NCBI GenBank assembly: GCA_005281725.1
Contig: SSBO01000012.1
Span: forward strand, 771,651 to 835,650
Length of the DNA: 64,000 nt
Direction: 5' to 3'
Origin: Wuchereria bancrofti
Taxonomy: Eukaryota > Nematoda > Chromadorea > Rhabditida > Onchocercidae
Shown here: positions 25,401 through 38,138 of the stretch, in pieces
How positions within the stretch are numbered: the stretch's first letter is position 1
Layout: each line of letters starts with the position of its first letter
Made by a program: the position numbers and the translations under genes
Notes under the pieces: model-generated
What the model was told of the DNA's origin: nothing
Databases searched by the model: none
Seen by the model: only the letters and a program-made list of their open reading frames with translations

Positions 25401-28400
25401 TTCCAAAATTCAAGAATATTTCAAAATACCCCAAAATTTGAATCTGAAAAAAAAATTTTTAACTTTTTTTGATGTAATAAAATTATTTCATATTTACCTA
25501 TTTTAGCTACAATTTTATTTCTTATCAATCATTGATAACTTTTTAAGTTAGCACTGGAAGTGCTAGAAGAATCTGATATTGATAATTCATTAAAATAATG
25601 ATAAGAGTTCAATTTTTTATCGCAATGAAAAATTCCTAGCAATAATCTTCTACAATAATGAAAAAAAAAAATGAGAAATAAAATTTAGATTCAATTTTCA
25701 TTTCAAAAATAATTTCATTTTTCAGTTCTGAAACAAAAACAATGCATCAAATCATTAGCAAACTATTCCATCGAGATTTTATTTTTCGAATAATCACTCA
25801 GTTCTTGATGAAATTTCTAAATTGCGGATTTTAAAAGCTTAGAATCAATATACTTTACAATCTTTTCACCAAAAAAAAAGAAAGAAAAAATATTTTTAGC
25901 ATTTAAAATGTTTTGTTACTTAAAAAATTTTCAACATTTTTCAACAAATTCAAAATTAAGTTGATAAAAATCTAATATAAAATTACCATTGCGAATAATA
26001 TGTTTATTTTTCGAATTTTAAAAGAGCAATTTGTAGTGATTTTAATATTTAAATGTTTACTCAAATGTTAATTCCCTATTTTCACGATTTCTTGTAGCAT
26101 AGAAATTCTAAAATGTTTTGAAATTTTGTTTACAACTATCTTCCACTTTTGGTCCATTGTTATTAGCAGATATGAAAAAGTAATTTTAAATAATTTCATT
26201 TCATTTTAATTTCGTCGAAATTATTCAAGCAAACATTTTTTTCTTGCTTTTGTAATAGAAAAGGAAATGATGAAAAAAATTTACTTTCTAAAATTTAAAA
26301 ATGATTTTTTTTTTTCAAGAAAAAAAGAATGTTTTATATTGTTTAAAAATATGTGGTGTGTGGCAAAATGTCGGTAAAAATTCTTTGATTTAATTATAAT
26401 TAGCCTCAAAAGAAAATTTTAAATATGTATGCGTATTCCTAAATTAGCAGCTCATTCAAATTAAACTTGATCAATTAATAGTAGTAAATTTTAATGAGAA
26501 AGATTACATCAAAATCCTTTCGGAATTTAACAAAAAAACAAAATCCTTTCGGAATTTAACAAAAAAAAAAAAAGAAAAAAAGCAATTTAAGTTTTAGCAA
26601 TCAAAAATTGATGCTTATAAATAATCAAAAAGGAGCATAGCTTGTTAATGAGCCTTAACATGAGTGAAACAAAAAAAAAGAAAGCCGAAAGAGAATTGCT
26701 GATAAATGAGAAAATTCAATAAATATTCAAAAAAGATTAAATGATATTTAAAAAAATATCCTTTTAGAAAAATAATAAATTATAAATAAAAAATATGTGA
26801 TGAAAAAATTCGTTTTTTTATCAAAGGATAATTTTAAATTTCATTTGGATTTTTTTTTTTTTAAATTTATCAAATGTGCATATAAAAATAATATTTCATT
26901 GCTAAATATAATTGTTTATAATTTTCTAAAAATAAGTACATATGTAAATCGGTTATAATCATTTATTATTTAATAATAAAATTTATTAAACTTGATTTTA
27001 TCCGATTTTTTTGCAATGAATGATAATGAATCTCAATATATCCTATTAAATTTTCAATTTAATCATTATCATTGCATAAGCAATTTCTGAAATGTATAAA
27101 TTATGTTTGTAATTTTCATCAATTTCATCTGATAATTTGTACATAAAAAGAAAAGGAACTATGGAAAATAATATTTTTATATCAATTTTTATTATTTATC
27201 AAAAATTTTGGCATTTTTTTGGAAAAAAGTTATCACTTAAATATTTTTTTCATCTTTTTCACTCATTGATATTTGATTGATTAATTTTATCGTTCATAAA
27301 ATTTGCCATTCTTACTTTTAGTGATAACATCAATCACTTTTAGCATTATATCATTTTTGTGGTTTTGTTTCTTCGAATATAAAAAAAAAGTGAAAATGAA
27401 AGGGAAAAAAAGTTTGAAATGAAACAATTGTTCAGTTGAAAGAGAAAGATGTTAAAAAAAAAAAAAGATTATAAACTAAGAATTTAATTCGAGGGTTACT
27501 TATATTATTCATACTTCCATATTTTTACAATAATAATTTTTTTTAGCTACTATCATAGTGATATTTGTAAAAATGATGATAAATTGTTCCGGTGATAAAT
27601 TTGATAAGGAAATTGATAAATTATAAAGTGAATATTTTATTTCAACAAATGCAATTGCGATGAAAGCATAACAGCTTAAACTAAATTTTCTCTGATAAAA
27701 GTTGCAATTTATTAATTTCATTTTAAACTAAAAACATTATTTAATAGATATGTTAAATGTTTACACTATATTATTGCATCATTTATCTGCTTATAATATC
27801 ATTTTAATCATTATTTTATACTTGAATATAATTAATTAACAATTTCTACATGTCTGAACATCTTCAACTACAGTAATCATTATTGTATATATTAAAAATC
27901 ATCATTATTATAGTGATACACAAATATATTCAGTATAGTTAATCACAGAACATAATTATCATTATCATAGTATAATCATCATCGTTATAGTATTTCACCT
28001 ACTAAAACACGTTAGTTATTATTATTATTATTTATTGCTATTATTATTACCGTTATTATTATGTTATTATTATTTATTATTATTGTTATTATTATTATTA
28101 CTGTTATTATTATGTTATCATTATTGTTATTATTACTATTATTAATATTATTATTATTATTATAGTAATTTATAGAATATGGCTAATCACAATACATAAT
28201 TATCATTGTTATAATGCATATTGAATATAGTGAATCACATTAGATGATTATTATAGTGAATCAGTCAACTATGAAATTGGCTGAGAATATTTGAAATTTA
28301 AATTTGGCATAAAATGTATGAATTTTTCATCTCATTCTTTCTAACATTTGCTTATATTATTATTAGTTTCATTTGTAGGAAATTCATTTATATCTAATTA

Positions 28401-31400
28401 CTGCTACCTTTAAGCTAATAAAAAAGTAATTAATTTTTTGTCAAATTTACCTTGACAGCTTTCAAAAAAAAAAAAGAACATACGAGAGTACAAAGTATTA
28501 GTCATAAAATGAAGTTTAACAAGTCATAAAACATTCTATTGGTCTTTTTTTTATCGTTTCAAATTAACTTTTCGAAAATTAATTGTTTACCAAAAGAAAA
28601 AAAAAGCAAAACAAATTGATAAATTTATTTTAAAAAATTTCAGAACAATTATCATATCATGCTAGTTTTTAAGTAACCAAAAAAGAATGATAAAAAATAC
28701 TAGTTTTTTTTTTTAAATTAAACAAATTTTGATAATTAATTTTGAAAAGGAAAAAAAACTATAAAATAATATTAATATTCTTGTACATTTTTTTTTCATT
28801 TTTTCTTTTGATTTTATCAAATTCGATTTAAATTTCAGTGGTATCAAAATTGGATAAACTTAATACGACACTAAAATAATATTAATATTCTTATTCATCT
28901 CTTCTTTTTTTTCCATTTTTTGTTTTAATTTTACAAAATTAATTTTTCCTACCTTTTTTGATTTTCTGTTACGGTTTGAAAATATGTAAATAATGCGTAA
29001 TTTTTTAAAAATTTTTCATCACTTATTGTTTTAGATTTAAGAGCATCTGTTGTTTCTATGATTGATGGATGATCAATTTGAAATTGTTGCTATTGCTAAA
29101 CTCTTTTTTTCCTTCTTTTTTCTCCTTTTTTTTTTTTTTTTTTTGTGAAATTGTTGCTATTGTTAGAATTTTTATTTAGCAAAAATTTAAAGCAAAAAAG
29201 AAAAAAGGAATAAATGTATATGATAGTGAGGGAACATTTTTTAACAGAAAAATAATGCAAATTCTTGGCTAAATATTTAATAATAAATTTAATTTAAAAT
29301 ATAATAGGTAAAAATTTTTTAAATTGCTCTTTCATATATTAAAATAACTTTTGAATTAAATACGTTAATTAATGAAAAAAATTATTAAAGTTGAAATTTT
29401 GAAAATTTTTAATTTTTAACTTTTAAGTTTTAAATTTGGTTTATTAATTACTAATTTAATTAATGCAGTAACATCTTCTACAGAGTGATAATCAATCACA
29501 GAATCGTAGTATTACAACTATACAAGCAACTGATTGCGTAATCAAAAATCGTCCAGCATTACGTCTTGATTCACGTCTTGTTTGCAAATATGAAGTATTA
29601 GCTATAATTGGAAAAGGTTCATTTTCACAGGTAGTATTTTTCTTTTTTTTTTTGTTCCATTAATTAATTAATTATTCCTCTTCATTTCTTATATGTTTAT
29701 TTGTAAAAATTCCTCTCAAACTATGCAAATTAGTTTTACATCAAAATAAAAGCATCAAAAGAAAAAAAAAAAGCAATTGAATAAAAATAGAAATTATAAT
29801 ATTTGACAGTTTGATTTGATCAAAAGAAAAACTTATACACTATCTTTTTTTTTTAGCATTACTTATATTAAAAAAAAAAAAAGTTATTTATTCTAGTATT
29901 ACTTATATTTATTGTAAATTTTATTTATTATAGGTTCTTCGGGTACAACATCGTCTAACACATAAATATTATGCGGTAAAATTAGTTTCAGCTGATTGTG
30001 GTACTGTAAATAATGAATTAGCAATATTAAGTCGTGTACAGCATCCATTTGTGATTCGACTTGAAGAGGTTGCGCAAATTAATTAATTACTTTCTTAATT
30101 TTATTCTTTTTTAAAATTTATTTGTTTCTGAACAGTGTTAATTTTACTTTACGTAGAAAAATAATTGATTTGATTCTTTGGAAAGGAAAGATGGAAAAAA
30201 AAGAAACCTAAATAATTGATTCAATTCTGGAAGGTGAAGAAGGCGAGGAGAGAGTGGAAGAGAGAAAAAAAAGAAAGAAATCTGAAATGATATGCTTACA
30301 GAATATTAATTATTAATATTAATTAATTAATTACATTTGTTTAATTTCTTTTGCCGATAAAAATTAACTTTTATAAATTGTAATAAAATAAGCTTTTTTT
30401 TTTTTTTAACTTTTACAAATTGTAATATTTTCTTTTTTTTCTAACTTTTAAATTGCAAATAAATTAACTTTTATAAATTGTAAAAAAATAAAATTTTTTC
30501 TTTTTTTAAGAAATGAATATTTTAGGTATTTAAATCATCATCACGATTATTTATTGTTATGGAAATGGCAAGTGGTGGTGAAATGTATAATCGTGTCGTA
30601 GCAAAAGGAAGATATTCTGAAATAGAAGCACAACAAGCACTTCGAATGCTTTTAAATGGTTTAGCATATTTGCATAGCATTAGGGTAACACATCGTGATT
30701 TAAAACCGGAAAATTTATTGTACAGTGATGCAACACCGGATGCTAGGCTGCTTATTACGGATTTTGGTTTAGCATATCAAACACAAACATCGGAGGAAAA
30801 AATGACTGAAACATGTGGTACACCGGAATATATTGCACCAGAAGTAAATAATTTATTTTAATTTTTCGTTTTTTGAATAATTAGTTTTTTAAAAAATACA
30901 TTTCTTTTTTTTTTCTAATGTAGAATATGTTGCACCAGAAGTAAATAATTTATTTTAATTTTTCGTTTTTTGTTGTTAAACATTTAATTTTTTTAAAAAA
31001 TACATTCCTTTTTTTTTCTAATATAGGATATATTGCACCAGAAGAAGTAAATAATTTATTTTAATTTTTCGTTTTTTTTTTTTTGAATAATTAATTTTTT
31101 AAAAATACAATTCTTCTTTTTTTTCTAATATACATTTTTTTTTAATATTTAACTTTTAAAAATTTTGAATAATTTTATAAATTAAGTTTTAAGTAAATTT
31201 TTTGTTATTTTTATTGCTTATTTTTTGTTACTAGATAAAATATTTCGAAATAAATTTAAAAATTTTTATAAATTACAAGGTTCTTCTTCGATCAGCTTAT
31301 ACCGAAAAAGTAGATATGTGGGCAGTTGGTGTTATTGCATATATTTTAATGTCCGGTATAATGCCATTCGATGATGATTGTCGATCTCGTTTGTATACAC

Positions 31401-31650
31401 AAATTATTACAGCTAATTATATTTATTATCCACAGGTTTAATTTTTATAAATTTTTATTTTTCTTTTTTACGGATTTGACAGAAACGGATTCCGGCATAC
31501 AAATTTTATTAATGAATATTATTTATTAATAAATATTAGCATTGAAAAGAAAAATTTTTAAATTAACAAATAATAAGCATTAAATGTTTTTTTTTTAAAA
31601 AAAAAGAAAAAATTACAAGTTATATTATTTCAAAAAAAATATTAAATAAC

Positions 31651-31682
<32 letters not shown>

Positions 31683-33367
31683 ATATATTGATTAAAAATT
31701 ATATTTCATTTAATTATAGCATTGATATTAAAAAAGAAAATGTTACATAAGTATGATTAATTATAGTTTTGGTCTGGTTCAGAATTAGCAAAAGATTTTG
31801 TTGATGCATTACTGGAAACGGATCCGGATGTACGATTAAGTGCAACGGATGCCGTAAAACATGAATGGTTTATGGGAAATCGAAATCAGCTAAAAGTAAT
31901 AATTAAAACGCGACCTGCTTCCGATTTTACAACAATTCAACGGGTAAGTAATGATAGTATTAAATTTTATTGTAATTGATTTTATTGAAGTAAAAAAAAA
32001 GAAACGACAAAAATTTTTATCAATTTTTTACAATATTTTTTCTTTTTTTTTTTTTATAAAACCTTCATTCTATAATTCATTATTCAACAAATTAGTATAG
32101 AAATAAATTTATGAAATAAAATTTTTGCACTTAGAAAAAAAACAAGNTAATGATAGTATTAAATTTTATTGTAATTGATTTTATTGAAGTAAAAAAAAAG
32201 AAACGACAAAAATTTTTATCAATTTTTTACAATATTTTTTCTTTTTTTTTTTTTATAAAACCTTCATTCTATAATTCATTATTCAACAAATTAGTATAGA
32301 AATAAATTTATGAAATAAAATTTTTGCACTTAGAAAAAAAACAAGAATAATATTTATTGTGATTAGAATTTCTTTTTTTTTCTTTTCAATGCATCAAATA
32401 AAAACTTTCATTCTATTTAAGCAGTTGATCACTTTTTATTTTTCAATTTTTTAATTTAATTCACAATTAAGTCAATTTCACGACCAGTTTTACATAATTG
32501 TTAAGTTAATTTTTTTTTAAGAAATTGAAATTACTGTATAATTTAATCATGCAAAATTATCACATATATCAGTGATATTAAATGGAAAAATTGATGATAG
32601 CTTATGGATTAGAAGTAATTTGATTTTACAAAAATTTCCATTTTTAATTCAAATTCTCTCTTGTTTAGAGATTTTCTTTTTTGCACTTTTAATTAATTGC
32701 TGCTTCTTTAAATCGATCAGTGCAGAAAAGATAAATTTCGAAGCGTAGGAATTGAAGAAAAAATTAATGTTAATTAAATTAATATAGTATAAATTATTTT
32801 TTAAATTAATATAGTATAGCATTTTTTTTCTTTTCGTTCTTTAATTTTTCAACAAATAGCAACAATAACAAAGTTTTGAAGATGAAAGTATGAAATATAA
32901 ATAGTTCTAATTACAGTAACATGAATGATGTTGTTGAAAAATGTAGCATATTAGATGGTTAAATTAATTAATTAATTAATTAAATTGAATTGCTCAAGAG
33001 TTATTAAGATTGATGAAATTAATTAAAACTAAAAAAAATCATAATGATTCATCAGCAATGATAAATTATAGTGAAGTATTTTTTATTTTTATTTCTTTTT
33101 ATTTTTTTTTTTTGGTAAATAATAACAACAAAATTTTAAAGATGAAAGTATAAAATAAATTTTAAAAAATAATAAATAAAAAAAAAAATGAATTTTTATT
33201 ATACATATTATTTTTTTCAGACACGTTCCACACGATCAATTCGAAGTGTTACACGATCAGATCACGGTCATCGTGTTGATCCACGTGAAGTAGATCGTTT
33301 AGCTAGTGATTTACAACGTTTAGCAAAATTTCAACAACATTCAACTAAACATTACGGTTTTTTATAG
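19302..33367 (+). CDS. PSKH1: PSKH1-like serine/threonine protein kinase
   Basis: Membrane-associated CAMK-type kinase. Seven in-phase exons: 19302-19451, 29484-29630, 29934-30068, 30526-30843, 31280-31435, 31767-31943, 33221-33367 (TAG), giving 409 residues against 424 as I recall for human PSKH1. All catalytic parts are present: glycine loop IGKGSFS, Lys in YYAVKL, Glu in NNELAIL, HRDLKPENLL, DFG in ITDFGLA, and GTPEYIAPE. VDMWAVGVIAYILMSG and the Arg/Ser-rich tail (TRSTRSIRSVTRS) also match PSKH1. Exon 1 begins MGNKQSSNC, a good N-myristoylation motif (Gly2, Ser6) with a nearby Cys, parallel to the acylated MGCGTS start of human PSKH1. Its phase-0 donor fits the phase-0 acceptor CTACAG at 29483. 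The kinase exons are certain. The link to exon 1 across 10 kb is inferred from phase, orientation and N-terminal logic. Confidence 0.88.
19452..29483 (+). other. About 10-kb first intron of the PSKH1-like gene
   Basis: Donor GTTAGT, acceptor CTACAG. The content is A/T homopolymers and simple repeats, including a (TTGAA/TGAAT)n tract at about 21660-21740 and a (TTA/TAT)n tract at about 28016-28165. A run of 19 N at 23925-23943 marks an assembly gap. I found no splice-bounded coding exon on either strand. Other introns in the window are mostly 50-1300 bp, so this one is exceptional. Confidence 0.55.
23925..23943. other. Assembly gap
   Basis: Nineteen N inside the long first intron of the PSKH1-like gene. 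True gap length is unknown, so the 10-kb intron length is approximate. Confidence 0.99.
30826..31132 (+). repeat. Three tandem copies of an exon-end plus donor plus intron unit
   Basis: Copy 1 (from 30826) is the true 3' end of kinase exon 4, its GTAAAT donor and the first 80 bp of intron. Copies 2 (from about 30923) and 3 (from 31026) repeat ATATTGCACCAGAA, the donor GTAAATAATTTATTTTAATT and the T-rich tail, each preceded by its own TAG acceptor. This creates decoy micro-exons of 17 and 20 nt. Copy 3 has an extra GAA before the donor. Neither micro-exon length is a multiple of three. Confidence 0.88.
31650..31686. repeat. (AAAT)n microsatellite in a PSKH1-like intron
   Basis: About nine AAAT units in the intron between kinase exons 5 and 6. 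Confidence 0.85.
31949..32345. repeat. 198-bp direct duplication split by a single N
   Basis: Positions 31949-32146 recur at 32148-32345 (offset 199) with an N at 32147 exactly between the copies. The duplicated sequence is intronic, just after the donor of kinase exon 6. This pattern is typical of two overlapping contigs placed end to end without merging. Confidence 0.9.
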
Positions 33368-35571
33368 TCTTATTCTTTTGTATTATAAATAATTTTGAAA
33401 AAAAAAAATTTTTTTTTTTATTACTTTGCTAAATTCTTTGGTTATTTTTCATTTTTTTCTTTATTCATTGAAAATTTCAAAATCTTCTATTGTATATGAA
33501 AATTAATTTGCTATATGTTCATTATTACATATTTATTATCTATGATAATGTATTAATTAATAGATTGATTGATTAATTAGTTAATTAATTAAGTCATGCT
33601 CAATTTCTACCTTTTGTTTTGTCATGATTAAATGATGCATTTCCTTTTTTTTAAATACATATGTATGTATCGATTCAATGAACTCAATAATATTCTGATG
33701 GATTACTTTTTGATAAGCATAATCATTCAACAATAATTAATTACATTAATTCATTAATCATTAAGATTGATTAAATATGTAATAACGGATATAATGATGA
33801 TTAATCAGAATAAGAATTAATTTAAATTTATTAAAATTTGAAGAATGAAAAAAAAATCATATACACATATGTAATTTTTCCTCGTATTCTAAATAATTAT
33901 TTTATTTCTTCTATTTTATATTCAAAGAAACAATTTGCTTTTGTTCATTTTTTCCTCAAAATTTTGAGAAAATTCTAGAAGTTTGAAAAGAATTTCATTT
34001 AAAATACTTTCATTTTTCCTCAAATTTAATTTAAAATTAAATTATTCGTTATATACTACAATAACAAATTAGCTAATGTACTTTTGTTACTTTGGTAATC
34101 ATTTCGAAATTATATCTTCAATAATGATTAATCGTTATCAGCGGATATCAACAAACATCAATTTTCAATTAAAACAAAAAAAAATATTAATCTATTATTA
34201 TACTTCTTAAACTAAAATGTAACCGTTAATATGATTTCACTATATGATTATAATTAATTTAATTAGAAATTATTCATAATGTTTGACCTTGAAATATAGC
34301 AAACTTATACTTTTCTTTTTTTCTTCGCACTTTCCATATGAAAATATGAAATTCAATTTTCAAATACTTATTGAATTATTAATAATTAATTTAATAATAT
34401 AGACGGGTGAATTAAAATAAACAATTACATACATCATAGGTTTCTTTCATAACACTAATCAAAAATTTGATAATCAATCATTTCTAATAAATTACTATAT
34501 AAAAACGGTATAGCAATAAAAAAAAAGTGAAATGAATTTCTAGATATTATTGAATAATCATAGTACCAGCATTAGTAATTTATTGGCAATTCAAAAAGAA
34601 AAAAAGCTAACATTTTTATTTCCAACAAAATTTCCAAGATTATTAAACTTACTTAAAGGCATGGTGTAATTATTTATGAAAAAAGTTAGATGAAAATAAA
34701 AAAAAAACAAATATGTAAAATTAACTTAAAAGTTGACAATTCCGTAAAAATCCTTTTTAAAAGTCATGAAATGATGATATTATGTGATATGCTTTCAACA
34801 ACACTTTCTAATTATCATTTCTTTCAGATTATTTTATTAGAATAATATTATTGTAGAGATATTTGCTACAAATAAAAGAATTTATCCAATAATTTTTAAA
34901 AACACTGATGCAGGAAATAGTGAAATTTCAATATATTAATGTTGTAACATTTTTTGAATTTGAAATGCATAGCTATTAATATTAATCAAGTTTTTTAGTT
35001 AACTTTATCAATCAAACATTTGAAACAATTTACTGCATTAATTATAATTTAAATTTCAAAAGTTGAAGTCATTACAAAGATGTTCTCAAATGATCCAGAA
35101 AATTTATCACATAATGCAGAAACATAAACAAACAAACAAACATTACATTATCCTTTATCACACAAATTCATTTAATCAAGCATTTGGAGAAATTTGCTGC
35201 ATTAATTATAATCAAAATTTCAAAAATGTAGCCTAAAGTTGAGGTCAAAAGATGTTTGGGTACATTATTTTCTTACTTAAATATAAATAACGAGAAACAA
35301 TGAATTTCTAAATAAAAATCCATTTAATATATCAAAATTTTCGTCTTTCGTTCAATTTTAGCATTTTCTCGGCAAAATAATCATTAATCGAAATTTTATT
35401 GACAACCATGTTCCCAGATGATGATGCTGATTTAACCTAAAATTTGTGTTCCTATAATAAAATATTGATTCCGACAAGCTGGATTCTCATGAAAGACACA
35501 AAAATATATTCATATTATCAATTACTCTTTCTCAAAAAGAAGGAGAAAGAAATATTTCAAAAATTTCTAAA
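33368..35571. other. Convergent intergenic region PSKH1-like / PINX1-like
   Basis: AT-rich 3' flanks. A weak imperfect duplication is visible: segments around 34986-35108 and 35165-35265 share TGCATTAATTATAAT and nearby words. No coding exon was recognised. Confidence 0.5.
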
Positions 35572-37015
35572 CTATAACAAAGAATAAAACCAGCTAACTT
35601 CATCTTTCTGCTTACTCTCGTCAATGTTTTTATCAATAGTACTTGGTATTGATCTCTTGCCAAAAATAGCACATTTATCTTTTTCTGACATCATTGATAA
35701 ATTCGGAATATATCTATCTTTTCTGTGCCTAAAATATTGGTGTTTTTACAACGAATGACATAAGAAAAATCATAATCCGCTAGTAAGTTGGTAATTCTAA
35801 CTTAAAAATTTGACCAAAACTTATTTTAAAACCACAAAAATTTATTTATCCAACAAACTAATATGTCCAGTTTTTTTTTTTTCTGCGAAATTTTATCATT
35901 TAAATGTTCTGTTAACTTCACATGACTCTCTGAAATTTATGGCATAAAAATAAATCGTTCTGAAACACTTATTCGACAATCGTACCTATCAAAATCTAAT
36001 TTTGTCATATTATGAATAATTTTAAGAGAATCACTACAACATGATCGAAACTTACTCATTTAAGATTACTTTTGATTTCACTTTGTTCAAATTATTCTTC
36101 ACTGGATTAGCTTTTGATTTCTCTTTTTTCTTATTTAAATCAGCTAAAATAGCTGCAAAGCTATCATGATGAGCAATCCAAACTTCATCATTTCTTTCAT
36201 TACATCCTAAACCTGCAATTAATAATTAAATTTAGATGATTGAAATTTTAAATTAAAGGATTACGATATGAGGAAAACCTTTCAAAGTACTTCAATGATT
36301 TATCATCATTTCGATGACTAAATTACCTTCATTGAACACCTGCGCTGAACTAATGCTAAATAAATAACAATGACCATATGTCTTACTTCTTTCTTTCCAC
36401 CTTTCATTTCCAGATGGTTTATGAATATATTTTTGAACACTACTATTGTAATAGTAAAATCTTCAAACCAAGTTACCTTCTACGAATATGATGCATATTT
36501 GAATTATTTTACTAATGATTTTGAAATTTGTAAAATAAACCAATATCATTTGATCCAACTATAAATTCTACATAGGCTATCAAAGCATCAACCAAAAGAT
36601 TCAAGGCTAATTATAAGCATTTAAGTAATACAATTGCCCATTGATCTATCCAAATAAGACCTCTTAGCAATAACAATTTTACATATATTTATTTTTCTTA
36701 ATTACATATAAATTGTAAAAAGAAAAAAAAAACCTTTTGTTAAAACGTTTGCTTTCATTTGTAAATTTTCGGTGATTCCTTGTTCATATTTGCCTAATCC
36801 AGAACCCGGTTTCCAACCCATCTTCTCTAGCATCACTTGCCCAAATTTAGAATTATCTAAAAATTCAATCCGAATTCATTTCAGAAATTAAACTATTGAA
36901 AACCTATACAAAGTAGTAGAAAAAGTTATAAAAAAGATATACCATTTCGCCAAGTGATATTTTGTGAATTAATCAAATTTCTTTGCTCTTGACGAGATGT
37001 CTTTCGAGATGACAT
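35572..37015 (-). CDS. PINX1: PINX1-like G-patch protein
   Basis: Homologue of PIN2/TERF1-interacting telomerase inhibitor 1, a nucleolar G-patch protein linked to rRNA maturation and telomerase control. Four exons on the minus strand: 37015-36943, 36856-36734, 36212-36056, 35728-35572 (TAG), giving 169 residues. The hallmarks in order are NITWRNDNSKFGQVMLEKMG, then WKPGSGLGKYEQGITENL (G-patch), GLGCNERNDEVWIAHHDSF (the DNWIAHQDDF region of PINX1) and DKCAIFGKR (the LDCIFGKR motif). Exon 3 ends at the strong donor GTAAGT (36055), which gives the required phase 2; the earlier GTAATC does not. The ATG lies 42 nt after a TTTTAG acceptor. The human protein is about twice as long, mostly in the basic C-terminus, which appears absent here unless further exons lie below 35572. 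Confidence 0.88.
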
Positions 37016-38138
37016 TTGACACTCTTTTTTTCTCCGCAAATTTTAATAAACTTTTTCCTAAAATTAGCATATATATAGATAGTTTCAAAAATTACTTTTG
37101 TCAATTTCTTGTTTTTTAAAAAACACTCTAAAAAAATCAATGCTGATGAGAAATCAAAATAAAAAAAAAGAAAAGGAAATTTTTTACATTGTATGTGAAT
37201 AAGATAAATTAATCATTGAAATTTATCACTTTTTTTTAAAGTTATTTGTTTAATTTCCTTAAATTATTTATTCGTTATGGTTATTGATGGAACGATATAA
37301 GCATATAATTCAGGAAAAAAATGTTAAAAAATATACAAAAATTAAAATACTGAAACTCCATAAGCAACAAACAAAAAAGAAAAATGTAGGAAAAAATATA
37401 TAAAGATTCTATAACTAATTAATTATAGAATCAAAGTTACAAAGTCTCAGAAAGCAAAAATACAAAAAAAAACTACTTCCATTATATATCAAAAATTAAT
37501 ATCAATAAATAAAAATAAGGTCATACGATTATTACAAGAACTAAATAACAATTTAGCAGATCAAATTTGATGATATATAAATATAGCATCTAATTATTTT
37601 AACAATAATAAATAAATCATTTCGTTGGATACTAAGAAAAGATCCATTATTAATTTCTTATTCATAATTAATTGATACTATAAACCAATCAGTAAATCAA
37701 TTCATATCATTCATTCACTGATCAGATTCTCAGCGACTCGAACTGCTAAATTTCAAATGATTTATGAAAGAAACAATAATTACAAATGTCAATAAATATG
37801 CAACTATCATATATATATATATATTTTTTTTTCTAAGAAAAAAATTTAGAAATAATACAAAAAATTTTTGCTGTATATAACTGTTCATTTAAATTCTTTC
37901 CACATATCGATCATTTGCAATATGAAAAAAATTAATTCCAACCAATTAATGTGAATGAGAAGTTGAAAGTATGAAATTTATTCAATAGGATTTGATTAGT
38001 TTCCAATGATGTACAAAATTTTAAAATGATTTACAAACTCTAAATTAGTTGCATCCAAAAAGATGATATCTCTTTACACACTAATGCAAATTTAAAATGT
38101 AAAAATTTAAATATCCCATAAGTTCTAATGAATAAATT
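37016..38138 (-). other. Spacer between TMPPE-like A and PINX1-like genes
   Basis: 1.1 kb of AT-rich DNA separating two same-strand genes. A TTTTAG acceptor ends at 37058, 42 nt before the PINX1-like ATG, and could take a spliced leader. No other exon is seen. Confidence 0.45.

Noticed and set aside
28016..28165. (TTA/TAT)n tract as part of a CRISPR-like or RNA-gene array
   Set aside because: Plain trinucleotide microsatellite with no spacers or conserved stems.
36053..36055. In-frame stop just after PINX1 exon 3 as the true gene end
   Set aside because: A strong GTAAGT donor overlaps it, and the next exon restores the PINX1 IFGKR motif in the right phase.
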